From the NCBI GenBank assembly GCA_035655435.1, contig DASRUN010000007.1, forward strand, positions 1 to 29,775: 29,775 nucleotides of DNA, written 5' to 3'. Origin of the DNA: UBA493 sp035655435. Its GTDB lineage: Archaea > Iainarchaeota > Iainarchaeia > Iainarchaeales > Iainarchaeaceae. Both the position numbers and the translations under genes were made by a program. Shown here piece after piece: positions 1 to 7,714 of the stretch. Under the pieces are notes generated by a model. It was not told the DNA's origin. It ran no database searches and saw nothing but the letters and a program-made list of their open reading frames with translations. Each line of letters begins with the position of its first letter. The stretch's first letter is position 1.

Positions 1-1
1 G

Positions 2-346
2 CGTGCAGAAGAATTATTGGAAACAACAAATTGTGAGTTTGGAATGATTGGAAGATCCGCTATGGCAAATCCTTTTATTTTCCGCGAAATAAACGAGTGG
101 TTTGAAAACAAAGCAGAGTGGAAACCGGAAGCACAGGATAAAATAAATTGTTTTTTTGATTATTACGAGCAATGCAAAAGGTTTGACATGATTAAGGTTG
201 CGGATCTGAAGAGCAAGGCCATTCAATTGACCAAGGGAATTGAATTCACGAAAAATACAAGAGTGAAATTAATCGGGGCAAAGAGCATTGAGGAAATAAC
301 AGAAGCGTTAAATGAATTCAGAGGAATTATTTCAGTTTCTGTTTAA
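2..346 (+). CDS. dus: tRNA-dihydrouridine synthase, C-terminal part (cut by window edge)
   Basis: Reads open from base 2 with no start, so the N-terminal TIM-barrel part lies outside the window. The visible 114 residues include the Dus-type segment MIGRSAMANPFIFREI, equivalent to the FMN phosphate-binding 'MIGRGALGNPWLF' block near the end of the barrel, followed by a mostly helical C-terminal domain. Dus enzymes use FMN and NADPH to reduce uridine to dihydrouridine in the tRNA D-loop, in the cytoplasm. The gene converges on the thioredoxin gene and the two stop codons overlap (TAA at 344-346 against the opposite stop at 343-345). Family assignment is firm from the motif; which uridine is modified cannot be told. 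Confidence 0.85.
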   Translation, partial: RAEELLETTNCEFGMIGRSAMANPFIFREINEWFENKAEWKPEAQDKINCFFDYYEQCKRFDMIKVADLKSKAIQLTKGIEFTKNTRVKLIGAKSIEEITEALNEFRGIISVSV

Positions 347-654
347 AGAAATTCGGCTATTTTGTCGCGGAACATTTCTTTTGGCATTGCGCCGAAGAAT
401 TCGCCTATTTTTTCGCCTTTTTCAAACACCAAAAAAGCCGGAATTGACATTATGCCATATTTTTGTGCGGTTTCAGGATTTTCATCGGTGTTCATTTTTG
501 CAAACTCAAGCTTTCCTTTAAAATCTTTTGAGAGTTCTTCAAAAAGCGGCGATGACATTCTGCACGGCCCGCACCAGGAGGCCCAAAAGTCAATTATTAC
601 TTTGTCTTTTTTTATGAAAGCATCAAAATCGGAATCACTAAGTTCTTTTACCAT
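343..654 (-). CDS. trx: thioredoxin
   Basis: A 103-residue single-domain thioredoxin. It has the redox motif WCGPC at residues 27-31 (Cys28/Cys31), the preceding DFWAS strand, and the cis-proline segment SIPAFLVFEKG typical of the fold. It reduces protein disulfides in the cytoplasm, presumably recharged by a thioredoxin reductase encoded elsewhere. I chose the ATG at 654 over a TTG at 657 because an AGGTGG ribosome-binding site lies four bases before the ATG. The gene is transcribed away from the small gene at 726, apparently from a shared, nearly symmetrical TATA element at 685-694. Length and motifs are standard for the family. Confidence 0.95.
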   Translation of the reverse strand: MVKELSDSDFDAFIKKDKVIIDFWASWCGPCRMSSPLFEELSKDFKGKLEFAKMNTDENPETAQKYGIMSIPAFLVFEKGEKIGEFFGAMPKEMFRDKIAEFL

Positions 655-684
655 CAAACCACCTGCAATAATTGGAAACTAAAG

Positions 685-694
685 TAATATATAA
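685..694. promoter_or_regulatory. shared TATA element of a divergent promoter
   Basis: The run taatatataa is nearly symmetrical. It lies about 31 nt before the ATG at 654 on the minus strand and about 32 nt before the ATG at 726 on the plus strand. No other TATA-like element is visible in the 71-bp gap, so one element may serve both directions. Inferred from spacing only. Confidence 0.5.
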
Positions 695-725
695 CGATTA
701 TTCCAAATCAATAATCGGGGTTCAA

Positions 726-974
726 ATGGCATGGGGAATACATAAAGAAAGGAGACCGTACATCAGACCGGAACATCTTATGCACGCCGATACAAGACAG
801 ATAATAGAGCATGTGTCCAAAGCCAATGATACGGAGATTCAGCGAATAATAGAGGATCACTTGGAGTTAGGTAGGGATCAATCTGGAAAAGCACTTGTTG
901 ATATGGCGGTAGCGGAAAGAAATAATAGAATTTTTAAAACAAAAACATGGACATTACACAGTGATGAAAAATAA
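726..974 (+). CDS. small conserved-looking hypothetical protein
   Basis: An 82-residue soluble, charged protein with no family I recognise. The N-terminus is basic (MAWGIHKERRPYIRPEH) and the middle is predicted helical and acidic (DTRQIIEHVSKANDTEIQRI). The frame is open upstream to 672, but the TATA element at 685-694 and a GGGG stretch six bases before ATG726 favour the shorter start. Its stop overlaps the next start as TAATG (stop 972-974, ATG 974), so it is translationally linked to the 55-residue gene and the DUF1624 gene after it. No signal peptide or membrane segment. Function unknown. Confidence 0.7.
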   Translation: MAWGIHKERRPYIRPEHLMHADTRQIIEHVSKANDTEIQRIIEDHLELGRDQSGKALVDMAVAERNNRIFKTKTWTLHSDEK

Positions 975-1141
975 TGAAAGAGGATACGAGCGATTTGCAC
1001 AAAAAGATTTTGAATAATATGGAAGCGGAAGCAAACCATATTGGAAAAAGCATGGATGAGCACGAAGAAAAAACCAAGCTTTTGATGGCACCGAAAAAGG
1101 GATTTTTCCAAAAAATTATCGACTTTTTCTCGGGGAAATAA
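974..1141 (+). CDS. 55-residue hypothetical protein
   Basis: Short gene read from ATG974, overlapping the preceding stop (TAATG), to TAA at 1139-1141, immediately followed by the ATG of the next gene at 1142. The protein is acidic and helical in its first 40 residues (KEDTSDLHKKILNNMEAEA) and ends in a basic, aromatic amphipathic segment (KKGFFQKIIDFFSGK) that could sit on a membrane surface. The tight packing with neighbours on both sides (one-base overlap, then zero-base gap) is the main reason to regard it as real. I recognise no family; a membrane-associated partner for the following integral membrane protein is speculation. Confidence 0.65.
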   Translation: MKEDTSDLHKKILNNMEAEANHIGKSMDEHEEKTKLLMAPKKGFFQKIIDFFSGK

Positions 1142-1846
1142 ATGAGATATTGGGAGTTGGATTTTGCGCGCGGAATCGCCATTGCAATGATGGTTGTTTT
1201 TCACTTTCTTTTTGATTTGAATTATTTGGGTTTTGCAAAAATTTCCCTTTACGAGGGTTTGTTTGGAATCTGGCAGAAATTAATTGCTTCGCTTTTTTTG
1301 TTTATAGTTGGAGTAGTAATTGCGGTAAAGTATTCGCAGGATGGGGGAAATTTTTGGAAAAATTCTTTGAAGCGCGCGGAAATTATTTTCGGCGCGGCAT
1401 TGATTGTAACAATAGGAACGTTTGCTTTTTTTCCGCAAGAGTTTATTTATTTTGGAATTTTGCATTTGATCGCGGTTTCGATTTTGATTTCAATACCGCT
1501 TGCAAGATATAAATACTTGAATCTTATTTTGGGTTTGGTTCTGATTGCAATTCCGTTGTTTGTGAACACTTTCGAATTTGAAATTCCTTTTTTGGTTTGG
1601 GTTGGACTGGCGACTCCTATTCCAACATTTGATTTTTTTCCTTTGATCCCTTGGTTTGGAGTCGTGCTTCTTGGAATTGCTACGGGAAACTTTTTTTACG
1701 GGAATGAAAATCCAAAAATTGTTTTTGTTGAGCCAAAGAACAGATTCAGTGAATTTTTTGTTTTTTTGGGAAAGAATTCGTTTGCTATTTATTTGGTGCA
1801 TCAGCCGGTCTTGTTTGGGGCACTTTACATTATTTCAAGCATATAA
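1142..1846 (+). CDS. DUF1624 / HGSNAT-like acyltransferase-type membrane protein
   Basis: A 234-residue integral membrane protein with about seven hydrophobic helices. The N-terminal ELDFARGIAIAMMVVFHFLFD block, the central FGILHLIAVSILISIPLAR, the PLIPWFGVVLLGIATGNF segment and the C-terminal LGKNSFAIYLVHQPVLFG block match the DUF1624 family, related to the catalytic domain of heparan-alpha-glucosaminide N-acetyltransferase and the acyltransferase-3 superfamily. Conserved His in the first and last helices are present. Such proteins are thought to move acyl groups across or within the membrane onto sugars, but the archaeal substrate is unknown. Starts directly after the stop of the 55-residue gene, so it is the last gene of a three-gene unit beginning at 726. 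Confidence 0.8.
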   Translation: MRYWELDFARGIAIAMMVVFHFLFDLNYLGFAKISLYEGLFGIWQKLIASLFLFIVGVVIAVKYSQDGGNFWKNSLKRAEIIFGAALIVTIGTFAFFPQEFIYFGILHLIAVSILISIPLARYKYLNLILGLVLIAIPLFVNTFEFEIPFLVWVGLATPIPTFDFFPLIPWFGVVLLGIATGNFFYGNENPKIVFVEPKNRFSEFFVFLGKNSFAIYLVHQPVLFGALYIISSI

Positions 1847-1887
1847 CTAACAAAAAACATTATTAAGAAAGGCAACAGTATTGATTT

Positions 1888-2358
1888 ATGGCAAGACGTG
1901 GTAAATCGGATTGGAGCGAAAATCCACTTGGATTTATAGGAAAAAGAGAAGGGTACGGCCTTAATTATACTAGCAAAAGAAAGCTTGGGCTTGAAGCGTT
2001 TAACGATCCTGAAATAGCCGCCCGTGAACATCCGGAAGAACTTGAACACAGGCTTTCTAGAGCACAAGAATTTGAGATCAGGATGAATCGCAACATTGAG
2101 TCAGTGAACAGGACTTGGAATTCGGGGTCGCGTAAACTTCGAAGTGAAGAATTAAGTTTTTTAAGAGAAAAAATCGCCATAATTGGAAGAGTTATCGGGC
2201 TTATCGAGGCAGACTTGTATTTTGCCGAACAAATGGCTGAACAAATGGGAAACACGACAAAAATGAGGGAAACCGGTGAAAAAAGGAAGAGAATAGAACA
2301 ACAAAAAGCTGATATTAAAAAAATAGAGGAAAACATAAATAGGTTACACCAAGCATAG
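1888..2358 (+). CDS. hypothetical protein with C-terminal coiled coil
   Basis: A 156-residue hydrophilic protein of unknown function. The N-terminus is basic and Gly/Arg-rich (MARRGKSDWSENPLG), and residues ~55-156 are strongly helical with heptad-like spacing (LSFLREKIAIIGRVIGLIE, then EKRKRIEQQKADIKKIEEN). The TATA element cattattaag at about 1858-1867 places the transcript start near the ATG, so the mRNA is probably leaderless and separate from the upstream operon. No motif points to an enzyme. It lies just before dapB but has its own stop and a 65-bp gap, so functional linkage to lysine synthesis is not implied. Confidence 0.7.
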   Translation: MARRGKSDWSENPLGFIGKREGYGLNYTSKRKLGLEAFNDPEIAAREHPEELEHRLSRAQEFEIRMNRNIESVNRTWNSGSRKLRSEELSFLREKIAIIGRVIGLIEADLYFAEQMAEQMGNTTKMRETGEKRKRIEQQKADIKKIEENINRLHQA

Positions 2359-2410
2359 TTTGTCCACTTAATAAAGGATATTAAAAGTTTCGCAGTAGAT
2401 ATCTCAATGC

Positions 2411-2417
2411 AGGTGGG
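2411..2417 (+). promoter_or_regulatory. ribosome-binding site fixing the TTG start of dapB
   Basis: AGGTGGG lies six bases before TTG at 2424. It is complementary to the usual archaeal 16S 3' end and resembles the AGGTGG before thioredoxin. It supports the non-ATG start, which also places the dinucleotide-binding glycines at the expected position. Confidence 0.7.
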
Positions 2418-2423
2418 TTTGAA

Positions 2424-3185
2424 TTGAAAATAGGCATAATTGGATACGGAAATATGGGAAAAATAATTGAAAAAATTGCTCTTGAAAGAGGTCACGAAAT
2501 ATCCACTATTATAGACCCAAAAAACCCAAAAGCTACGCACACTGAAATCAGTAAAGAATCATTAAAAGATACCGATGTGGCCATTGATTTTACATCCCCA
2601 CAAAGCGCTCTAAAAAACATTGAAAAAACTTCATCGCTGAGAAAAAATCTGGTTGTCGGAACAACGGGATGGTATGACCAACTCGAAAAAGCAAGGCAAA
2701 TTGTCGCAAAAAACAAGACAGGACTTATTTACGCCTCAAATTTTTCCATAGGCATGAATATCTTCTCTCGAATAGTAGAAAATTCCGCAAAAATAATAGA
2801 TAATTTTGACCAATATGATGTTGGAGGAATAGAATTACACCATAATAAAAAAGCCGATAGCCCGGGGGGAACCGCAAAGGCACTTGCGGAAATAATTAAG
2901 AAAAATATAAAAAGGAAAAATAAGATTGTCTACGAAATGGTCGATGGTCAAATAAAACCGGAAGAACTTCATTTTGCAAGTGCCAGAATAGGTTTCATTC
3001 CCGGCACGCATAAAATAATCATGGATTCCAATGCCGACACTATAGAATTGACACATACCGCAAGAAATAGAGATGGTTTCGCATTGGGAGCGATTTTTGC
3101 GGCAGAATGGATACGAAAAAAAACGGGTTTTTATTCGGTAGATGATTTTATGGATGAACTCATGAAGAAAGGTGTAACAAAATGA
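2424..3185 (+). CDS. dapB: 4-hydroxy-tetrahydrodipicolinate reductase
   Basis: A 253-residue DapB. It reduces the product of DapA to tetrahydrodipicolinate with NAD(P)H. Visible signatures are the N-terminal dinucleotide-binding loop GYGNMG (residues 7-12), the VVGTTGW strand-turn, the YASNFSIGMN segment, and the substrate-binding block ELHHNKKADSPGGTAKA with His139, His140 and Lys143. The start is TTG, chosen because AGGTGGG lies six bases upstream and because MKIGIIGYG is the canonical N-terminus. First gene of the operon dapB-dapA-lysA-aminotransferase; its TGA overlaps the ATG of dapA (ATGA at 3182-3185). Possible TATA-like sequences are at about 2379-2392. Length is normal. Confidence 0.96.
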   Translation: MKIGIIGYGNMGKIIEKIALERGHEISTIIDPKNPKATHTEISKESLKDTDVAIDFTSPQSALKNIEKTSSLRKNLVVGTTGWYDQLEKARQIVAKNKTGLIYASNFSIGMNIFSRIVENSAKIIDNFDQYDVGGIELHHNKKADSPGGTAKALAEIIKKNIKRKNKIVYEMVDGQIKPEELHFASARIGFIPGTHKIIMDSNADTIELTHTARNRDGFALGAIFAAEWIRKKTGFYSVDDFMDELMKKGVTK

Positions 3186-4069
3186 ATGTTTCAGGAGTCT
3201 ATACTGCAATGGTGACGCCATTCAAAAACAACAAGGTTGATTTTGAGGGATTTAGAAAAAACGTTGAATTTCAAATCAAAAATGGAGTGGATGGAATAGT
3301 TCCTATCGGAACAACAGGGGAAGCCCCAACTCTTTCTCATGAAGAAAAAGAACAGTTAATCAAAACCGCGGTTAAAACAGCAAAAGGAAAAGTAAATGTT
3401 ATGATTGGAACCGGAAGTTATTCCACTAGCCAAACAATTGAGAACACAAAAATGGCAAAAGAATTGGGAGCTGATATGGCACTCATAGTTACTCCTTATT
3501 ATAACAAGCCCACGCAGGAAGGATTGTATAGACACTTCAAGGCTATTACAGAAGAGGTTGATTTTCCTGTTTTTGTTTATAATATTAAGGGCAGAACAGG
3601 ACAGAATATTGAAACACCCACGCTAAGGAGGATAGTTGATCTTCCCAATATAATTGGAGTCAAAGAGGCATCGGGAGACATTAACCAAATGTGCGATGTC
3701 ATCAATACCATATGCTCTGATCATGAGACTTTTAGTGTAATGAGCGGGGATGACGGATTAACGGTTCCGCTAATGGTCTTGGGCGGAAAGGGAGTAATAT
3801 CTGTTGTCAGCAATATCGTTCCCGCAAAAGTGGTTGAAATGGTAAAATATGGCTTGGAAAATGATTTTGTTAACGCCAGAAGAATTCATTATGAGCTCCT
3901 CCCAATTTTTAAGGGAGCATTCATTGAAACTAACCCAATTCCCATAAAAGAAGCGATGAATATGCTTGGAATGCCTGCCGGAGAATGCAGACTCCCGCTT
4001 TGTGAAATGGGACCCGAAAATAGGGAAAAACTCAAAGAAATTCTAAAACAAATGAATCTCATTAAATAA
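3182..4069 (+). CDS. dapA: 4-hydroxy-tetrahydrodipicolinate synthase
   Basis: A 295-residue class I aldolase-fold enzyme that condenses pyruvate with aspartate semialdehyde, the committed step of diaminopimelate/lysine synthesis. The GTTGEAPTL loop (Thr44, Thr45), Tyr133 in VYNI, and Schiff-base Lys161 in GVKEASGD fall at the same positions as in the E. coli enzyme. The segment after Tyr133 reads YNIKGRTG where most family members have YNVPxRTG, so the proline at 136 is lysine while Arg138 is kept. Related aldolases share the fold, but the dapB overlap and lysA neighbour make the DapA role secure. Translation is coupled to dapB through the ATGA overlap. Confidence 0.95.
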   Translation: MNVSGVYTAMVTPFKNNKVDFEGFRKNVEFQIKNGVDGIVPIGTTGEAPTLSHEEKEQLIKTAVKTAKGKVNVMIGTGSYSTSQTIENTKMAKELGADMALIVTPYYNKPTQEGLYRHFKAITEEVDFPVFVYNIKGRTGQNIETPTLRRIVDLPNIIGVKEASGDINQMCDVINTICSDHETFSVMSGDDGLTVPLMVLGGKGVISVVSNIVPAKVVEMVKYGLENDFVNARRIHYELLPIFKGAFIETNPIPIKEAMNMLGMPAGECRLPLCEMGPENREKLKEILKQMNLIK

Positions 4070-4103
4070 GTTGCACCAATTTTTATATCAAGGAATGACA
4101 AAA

Positions 4104-5396
4104 ATGAACATGTGGAAATCAGTAAAACAGCTTGAGAACAAAAACGGCATTTTGTACTTTGACGGAGCAAACACCATTGAACTTGCCGAAAAATTCGGAA
4201 CACCACTTTACGTGTACAGCGAAACCAGAATTAGGGAAAATTACAGGAGACTTGTGAAAGCATACACAAAATATTACAAAAAATTCAGGGTTTATTATGC
4301 AATCAAGGCAAATAACAATCCCGCGGTTGTCAGCGTTCTTAGAAGCGAAGGATGCGGAGCTGATTGTTCCGGGGTTCCTGAAATAAAAATTGCAAGAGGA
4401 TCAAACATTAAAGAATCTGACATTCTTTATTCAGGAGTTTACAATTCAAATGAAGAGCTTAAGTATGCTGTTGAAACAAATGCAAGAATAAACCTTGAGG
4501 ATATCAGCCAACTAGAAAGACTTGCAAAAATGAAGGTTCCGGAATTTTTATGTTTTAGAATTAATCCCGGCATGGGGGAAAGCGGGGAGGAAGGATTGAT
4601 TTTTGCGGGATCCGACGCAAAATTTGGAATAATTGAACGGGATGTTGAAAGAGCTTATGTGATGGCAAAAGAATTGGGCGTCAAAAGATTCGGGATTCAC
4701 ATGATGACCGGATCCAATATTCTCAAACCGGATTATTTTGAACAGGTTGTGGAAAAATTATTGGATATTGCAGGGCCTATTTCAAAAAAACTTGGAATAG
4801 AATTTGAATTCATTGATATTGGGGGATCACTTGGAGTTCCGTATAAACCCGAGCAGGAAGAACTTGATATTGACGAGGTTGCAAAAAGAGTTGTAAAAAA
4901 ATTCAAAGAAAAACTCAAGGAGTATGATATGGGAGAGCCATATTTGATTCATGAACCCGGGAGGTATCTTGTTTGCGATGCCGGAATTCTCATTACTAAA
5001 GTTACTTCGATTAAAAACGGTTATAAAAAATTCATTGGCGTTGATGCCGGAATGCACACCCTTTTGAGGCCCGCGATTTATGGTTCGTATCACCACATAT
5101 TTTATGCGAATAATCTAAAAGCGGAAGAAAATGAAAAAGTCAATGTTGTCGGGCAGATTTGCGAGAATACGGATCAGCTTGCAAAGGATAGAATGCTTTC
5201 TTCCAAAATACAAGTCGGGGATGTGCTTGTTTTGCTGGATGCCGGATCATATGGTTTTGGAATGAGCTCACAGTATAATACAAGGGAACGCCCTGCGGAA
5301 GTTCTTGTGAATAACGGAAAGTCCGAAATTATAAGGGAAAGAGAACTTTATGATGCACTTGTAAGGGGCGTTCATGTTCCCGAAAGGCTAAAATAA
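4104..5396 (+). CDS. lysA: diaminopimelate decarboxylase
   Basis: A roughly 430-residue PLP enzyme of the alanine racemase-like fold that decarboxylates meso-diaminopimelate to lysine. PLP-lysine is in YYAIKANNNP (Lys68 with this start). Other signatures: GADCSGVPEI, a glycine-rich IGGSLGVPY phosphate-binding loop, HEPGRYLV, and the C-terminal LLDAGSYGFGMSSQYNTR block. Two motifs differ from the common form: GIHMMTGSNI replaces GIHCHIGSQ, and GQICENTDQLAKDR has Asn-Thr where CESGD/CESSD is usual. The frame is open to 4071 (TTG). ATG4104 is preferred because AAGGA ends nine bases before it; ATG4095 and ATG4110 are alternatives, the last fitting a TATA-like run at 4079-4086. Start uncertain by a few codons, function firm. 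Confidence 0.92.
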   Translation: MNMWKSVKQLENKNGILYFDGANTIELAEKFGTPLYVYSETRIRENYRRLVKAYTKYYKKFRVYYAIKANNNPAVVSVLRSEGCGADCSGVPEIKIARGSNIKESDILYSGVYNSNEELKYAVETNARINLEDISQLERLAKMKVPEFLCFRINPGMGESGEEGLIFAGSDAKFGIIERDVERAYVMAKELGVKRFGIHMMTGSNILKPDYFEQVVEKLLDIAGPISKKLGIEFEFIDIGGSLGVPYKPEQEELDIDEVAKRVVKKFKEKLKEYDMGEPYLIHEPGRYLVCDAGILITKVTSIKNGYKKFIGVDAGMHTLLRPAIYGSYHHIFYANNLKAEENEKVNVVGQICENTDQLAKDRMLSSKIQVGDVLVLLDAGSYGFGMSSQYNTRERPAEVLVNNGKSEIIRERELYDALVRGVHVPERLK

Positions 5397-5417
5397 TTTG
5401 CGGGAATTGGAGTTTAT

Positions 5418-6593
5418 ATGAAAATAGAAGCAAGCAATAGAATCAAGGGTTTTGGCGGATATGCATTCGCGGAAGTGGACAAGTTAATCGATGAACTGAA
5501 AGGAAAGGGAATAGATCCGATTGATTTTGGAGTTGGAGACCCTACAATCCCGACACCGGAGTTTATTAGAAATGCTGGAAAGGACGCAATTGAGAAAAGA
5601 AAATCAAGCGGTTACCCAAGTTATATTGGAAGTTTGGAATTTAGGAATGCTGTTTCAAAATGGATTCAAAAAAGATTTAATGTAAAAATTGACCCTGGCA
5701 AAGAATTATGTTCAAATATCGGTTCGAAAGAAGCGGTTTTTAATTTTCCAGAAGCATTTGTGAATCCCGGAGATTATGTTATTATACCAAATCCCGGCTA
5801 CCCACCCTATGAGAGGGGAACGCTTTTTGCTGAAGGAAAAGTCCATTACACGAATTTACTTGTTGAAAATAATTTTTTCCCAGTACTCTCAGAAATCCCA
5901 AATAATATTGCAAAGAAGGCAAAGATAATGTGGATTAATTACCCAAATAGTCCAAGCGGAAAAAATGCTACAAAAAAATTTTATAAGGAAATTGTTGATT
6001 TTGGGCACGATAATGAAATTATAATAGCTTCAGATGAGGCTTACACGGAGCTCTATTTTGGAGAAAAACCCATTTCAATTCTCGAGGTTGAGAAAGAAGG
6101 AGTTGTTGTTATTAATTCACTTTCAAAGAGAAGCGCCATGACAGGCTGGAGAGTTGGCTGGCTTGCAGGCGATGAAAACATAATAAGCGTTTACAAAAAA
6201 CTGAAGACAAATATTGATTCGGGAACGCCTACTTTTGTACAGGATGCGGCAATAGCGGCTTACAGTGATGAAAAACATGTTGAGGAAATGAGAAAAGAGT
6301 ACAAGGAAAAAAGAGACATACTTGTTGAGGCGCTTACAGGAATAGGGTTGGATAATTGTTCCCCTGAATCCACTATTTATCTCTGGCAGAAAGTTCCGGA
6401 CGGCATGGACTCAGTAAAGTTTGCAAAAAAACTTCTGGATCCCAAAACAGCAATAGTTTCTACTCCCGGAGAATGGATTTCCACAACAGCAAACGGAGTG
6501 AATCCGGGAAAGAATTATGTGAGGTTTGCGCTTGTTCCCTCAATAGAGGATACTAAAAAAGCGGCACAAAAAATTTTAGATCTTAAATTTTGA
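5418..6593 (+). CDS. dapL: class I/II aminotransferase, probable LL-diaminopimelate aminotransferase
   Basis: A 391-residue fold-type I PLP aminotransferase. It shows the N-terminal IDFGVGDPTIPTP segment, the NPGYPPYERGTLFAEG loop, WINYPNSPSGKNAT (Asn and Pro contacting PLP), ASDEAYTELYF (Asp pairing the pyridine nitrogen), and the Schiff-base lysine in SLSKRSAMTGWRVGW (Lys237). The spacing to lysA is 21 bp with a GGAG seven bases before ATG. Its place in a dap operon without dapD or dapE suggests the LL-DAP aminotransferase shortcut, converting tetrahydrodipicolinate directly to LL-DAP. Similarity to N-succinyl-DAP aminotransferases (DapC) is also visible, so the substrate is inferred from context, not proven by sequence. 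Confidence 0.8.
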   Translation: MKIEASNRIKGFGGYAFAEVDKLIDELKGKGIDPIDFGVGDPTIPTPEFIRNAGKDAIEKRKSSGYPSYIGSLEFRNAVSKWIQKRFNVKIDPGKELCSNIGSKEAVFNFPEAFVNPGDYVIIPNPGYPPYERGTLFAEGKVHYTNLLVENNFFPVLSEIPNNIAKKAKIMWINYPNSPSGKNATKKFYKEIVDFGHDNEIIIASDEAYTELYFGEKPISILEVEKEGVVVINSLSKRSAMTGWRVGWLAGDENIISVYKKLKTNIDSGTPTFVQDAAIAAYSDEKHVEEMRKEYKEKRDILVEALTGIGLDNCSPESTIYLWQKVPDGMDSVKFAKKLLDPKTAIVSTPGEWISTTANGVNPGKNYVRFALVPSIEDTKKAAQKILDLKF

Positions 6594-6653
6594 AAAAATT
6601 TATCTAAAAAATTATGAATGGTTTTAATATTCTTTACGCGGGTTAGTACTAGC

Positions 6654-7709
6654 ATGGCAATCGAATTTTTTGCGGACCCGGAATTAAACCAATTTGTAAT
6701 TGTAGTGGGAGCCGGGCTGGTTGCGGCAATAATAATTTACTTTGCAATGAGGAATTTTCTGCCAAAGCTCGTGGAAAAAACGAGTTTTGTGAGGAAAGGC
6801 CTGGCAAATTCGATTCCAAAACCTGTTTTTCTCCTTGTTTTTCTTGCTGGATTGTCCTATGGTTTAAGGTCGCTTACAATATTGAATCCTTATGAACAGC
6901 TTATTTCAGACGCTTTTTTTGCATCAGCTGTTCTTATCAGCGCGTATGCGTTTGCTTCGCTTACAAAAGAAGGAATTATAGGCTGGCTTAAGGCAAAAAA
7001 AGGGTTGAAAAACCCGCCGAAAATTATAAGCAAAATAGTTGCGGCTGTAATTTATCTCATTGGAATTTCCATAATATTGATTCATTTTAATGTTGAAGTA
7101 ACTCCGTTGATTGCAACCCTTGGAATTGGTGGAATTGCAATTGGATTGGCTTTACAAGGCACTCTTTCAAATTTTTTTGCGGGACTTAATGTGATCAGCG
7201 ATAAACCTGTAAGGGTTGGGGATTTTGTGGAAGTGGAAGTAGGATCCAAAGAACCTTTGCTTGGATGGGTTGAGGATATTGGCTGGAGAACCACAAAAAT
7301 CAAAACCGAAGCGCTTAACATTGTTGTTGTTCCGAACGCGAAGCTTGCCGAGAGCGTGATAACAAATTATTCAATACCGGATGAAGAAGTGGTGATTTTT
7401 ATTCCATGCGGTGTTTCTTATGAATCTGATCTTGATCTGGTTGAAAAAGTAACTCTTGAAACTGTTGATTATTTTAAGGAAATAAATCCGAATGTGCTAA
7501 AAGAGTCGAAGGCTTCTTTTAGGTTAAGGGAGTTCGGGGATTCAAACATTAATTTCAGGATTTATTTCAGCATTCTTGGCTTCACAAACCAATACAAAAT
7601 CAGGAATGATTTCATGAAAGAATTGAAGAAAAGATTTGACAAGGCCGGAATAGAAATGAGCTGGCCGATAAGGAAAATTTATAATTTCACTCCGACAGGA
7701 AAAAAATAA
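6654..7709 (+). CDS. mscS: MscS-family mechanosensitive ion channel
   Basis: A 351-residue small-conductance mechanosensitive channel. Hydrophobic helices lie near residues 8-30, 50-75, 78-100 and 130-150, followed by the pore-lining TM3 block LGIGGIAIGLALQGTLSNFF, the beta domain (SDKPVRVGDFVEV, GWVEDIGWRTTKI) and the alpha/beta C-terminal domain ending in MSWPIRKI. The channel opens under membrane tension to release solutes on osmotic downshock. ATG6654 is chosen because ttttaatatt at about 6621-6630 acts as a TATA box at leaderless spacing; the frame is open twelve codons further up to 6618. It ends six bases from the end of the convergent GH9 gene. Confidence 0.93.
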   Translation: MAIEFFADPELNQFVIVVGAGLVAAIIIYFAMRNFLPKLVEKTSFVRKGLANSIPKPVFLLVFLAGLSYGLRSLTILNPYEQLISDAFFASAVLISAYAFASLTKEGIIGWLKAKKGLKNPPKIISKIVAAVIYLIGISIILIHFNVEVTPLIATLGIGGIAIGLALQGTLSNFFAGLNVISDKPVRVGDFVEVEVGSKEPLLGWVEDIGWRTTKIKTEALNIVVVPNAKLAESVITNYSIPDEEVVIFIPCGVSYESDLDLVEKVTLETVDYFKEINPNVLKESKASFRLREFGDSNINFRIYFSILGFTNQYKIRNDFMKELKKRFDKAGIEMSWPIRKIYNFTPTGKK

Positions 7710-7714
7710 AAAAA

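Noticed and set aside
1965..2540. 191-codon minus-strand open frame
   Set aside because: Shadow of the coiled-coil gene and the start of dapB; crosses a clear promoter and ribosome-binding site.
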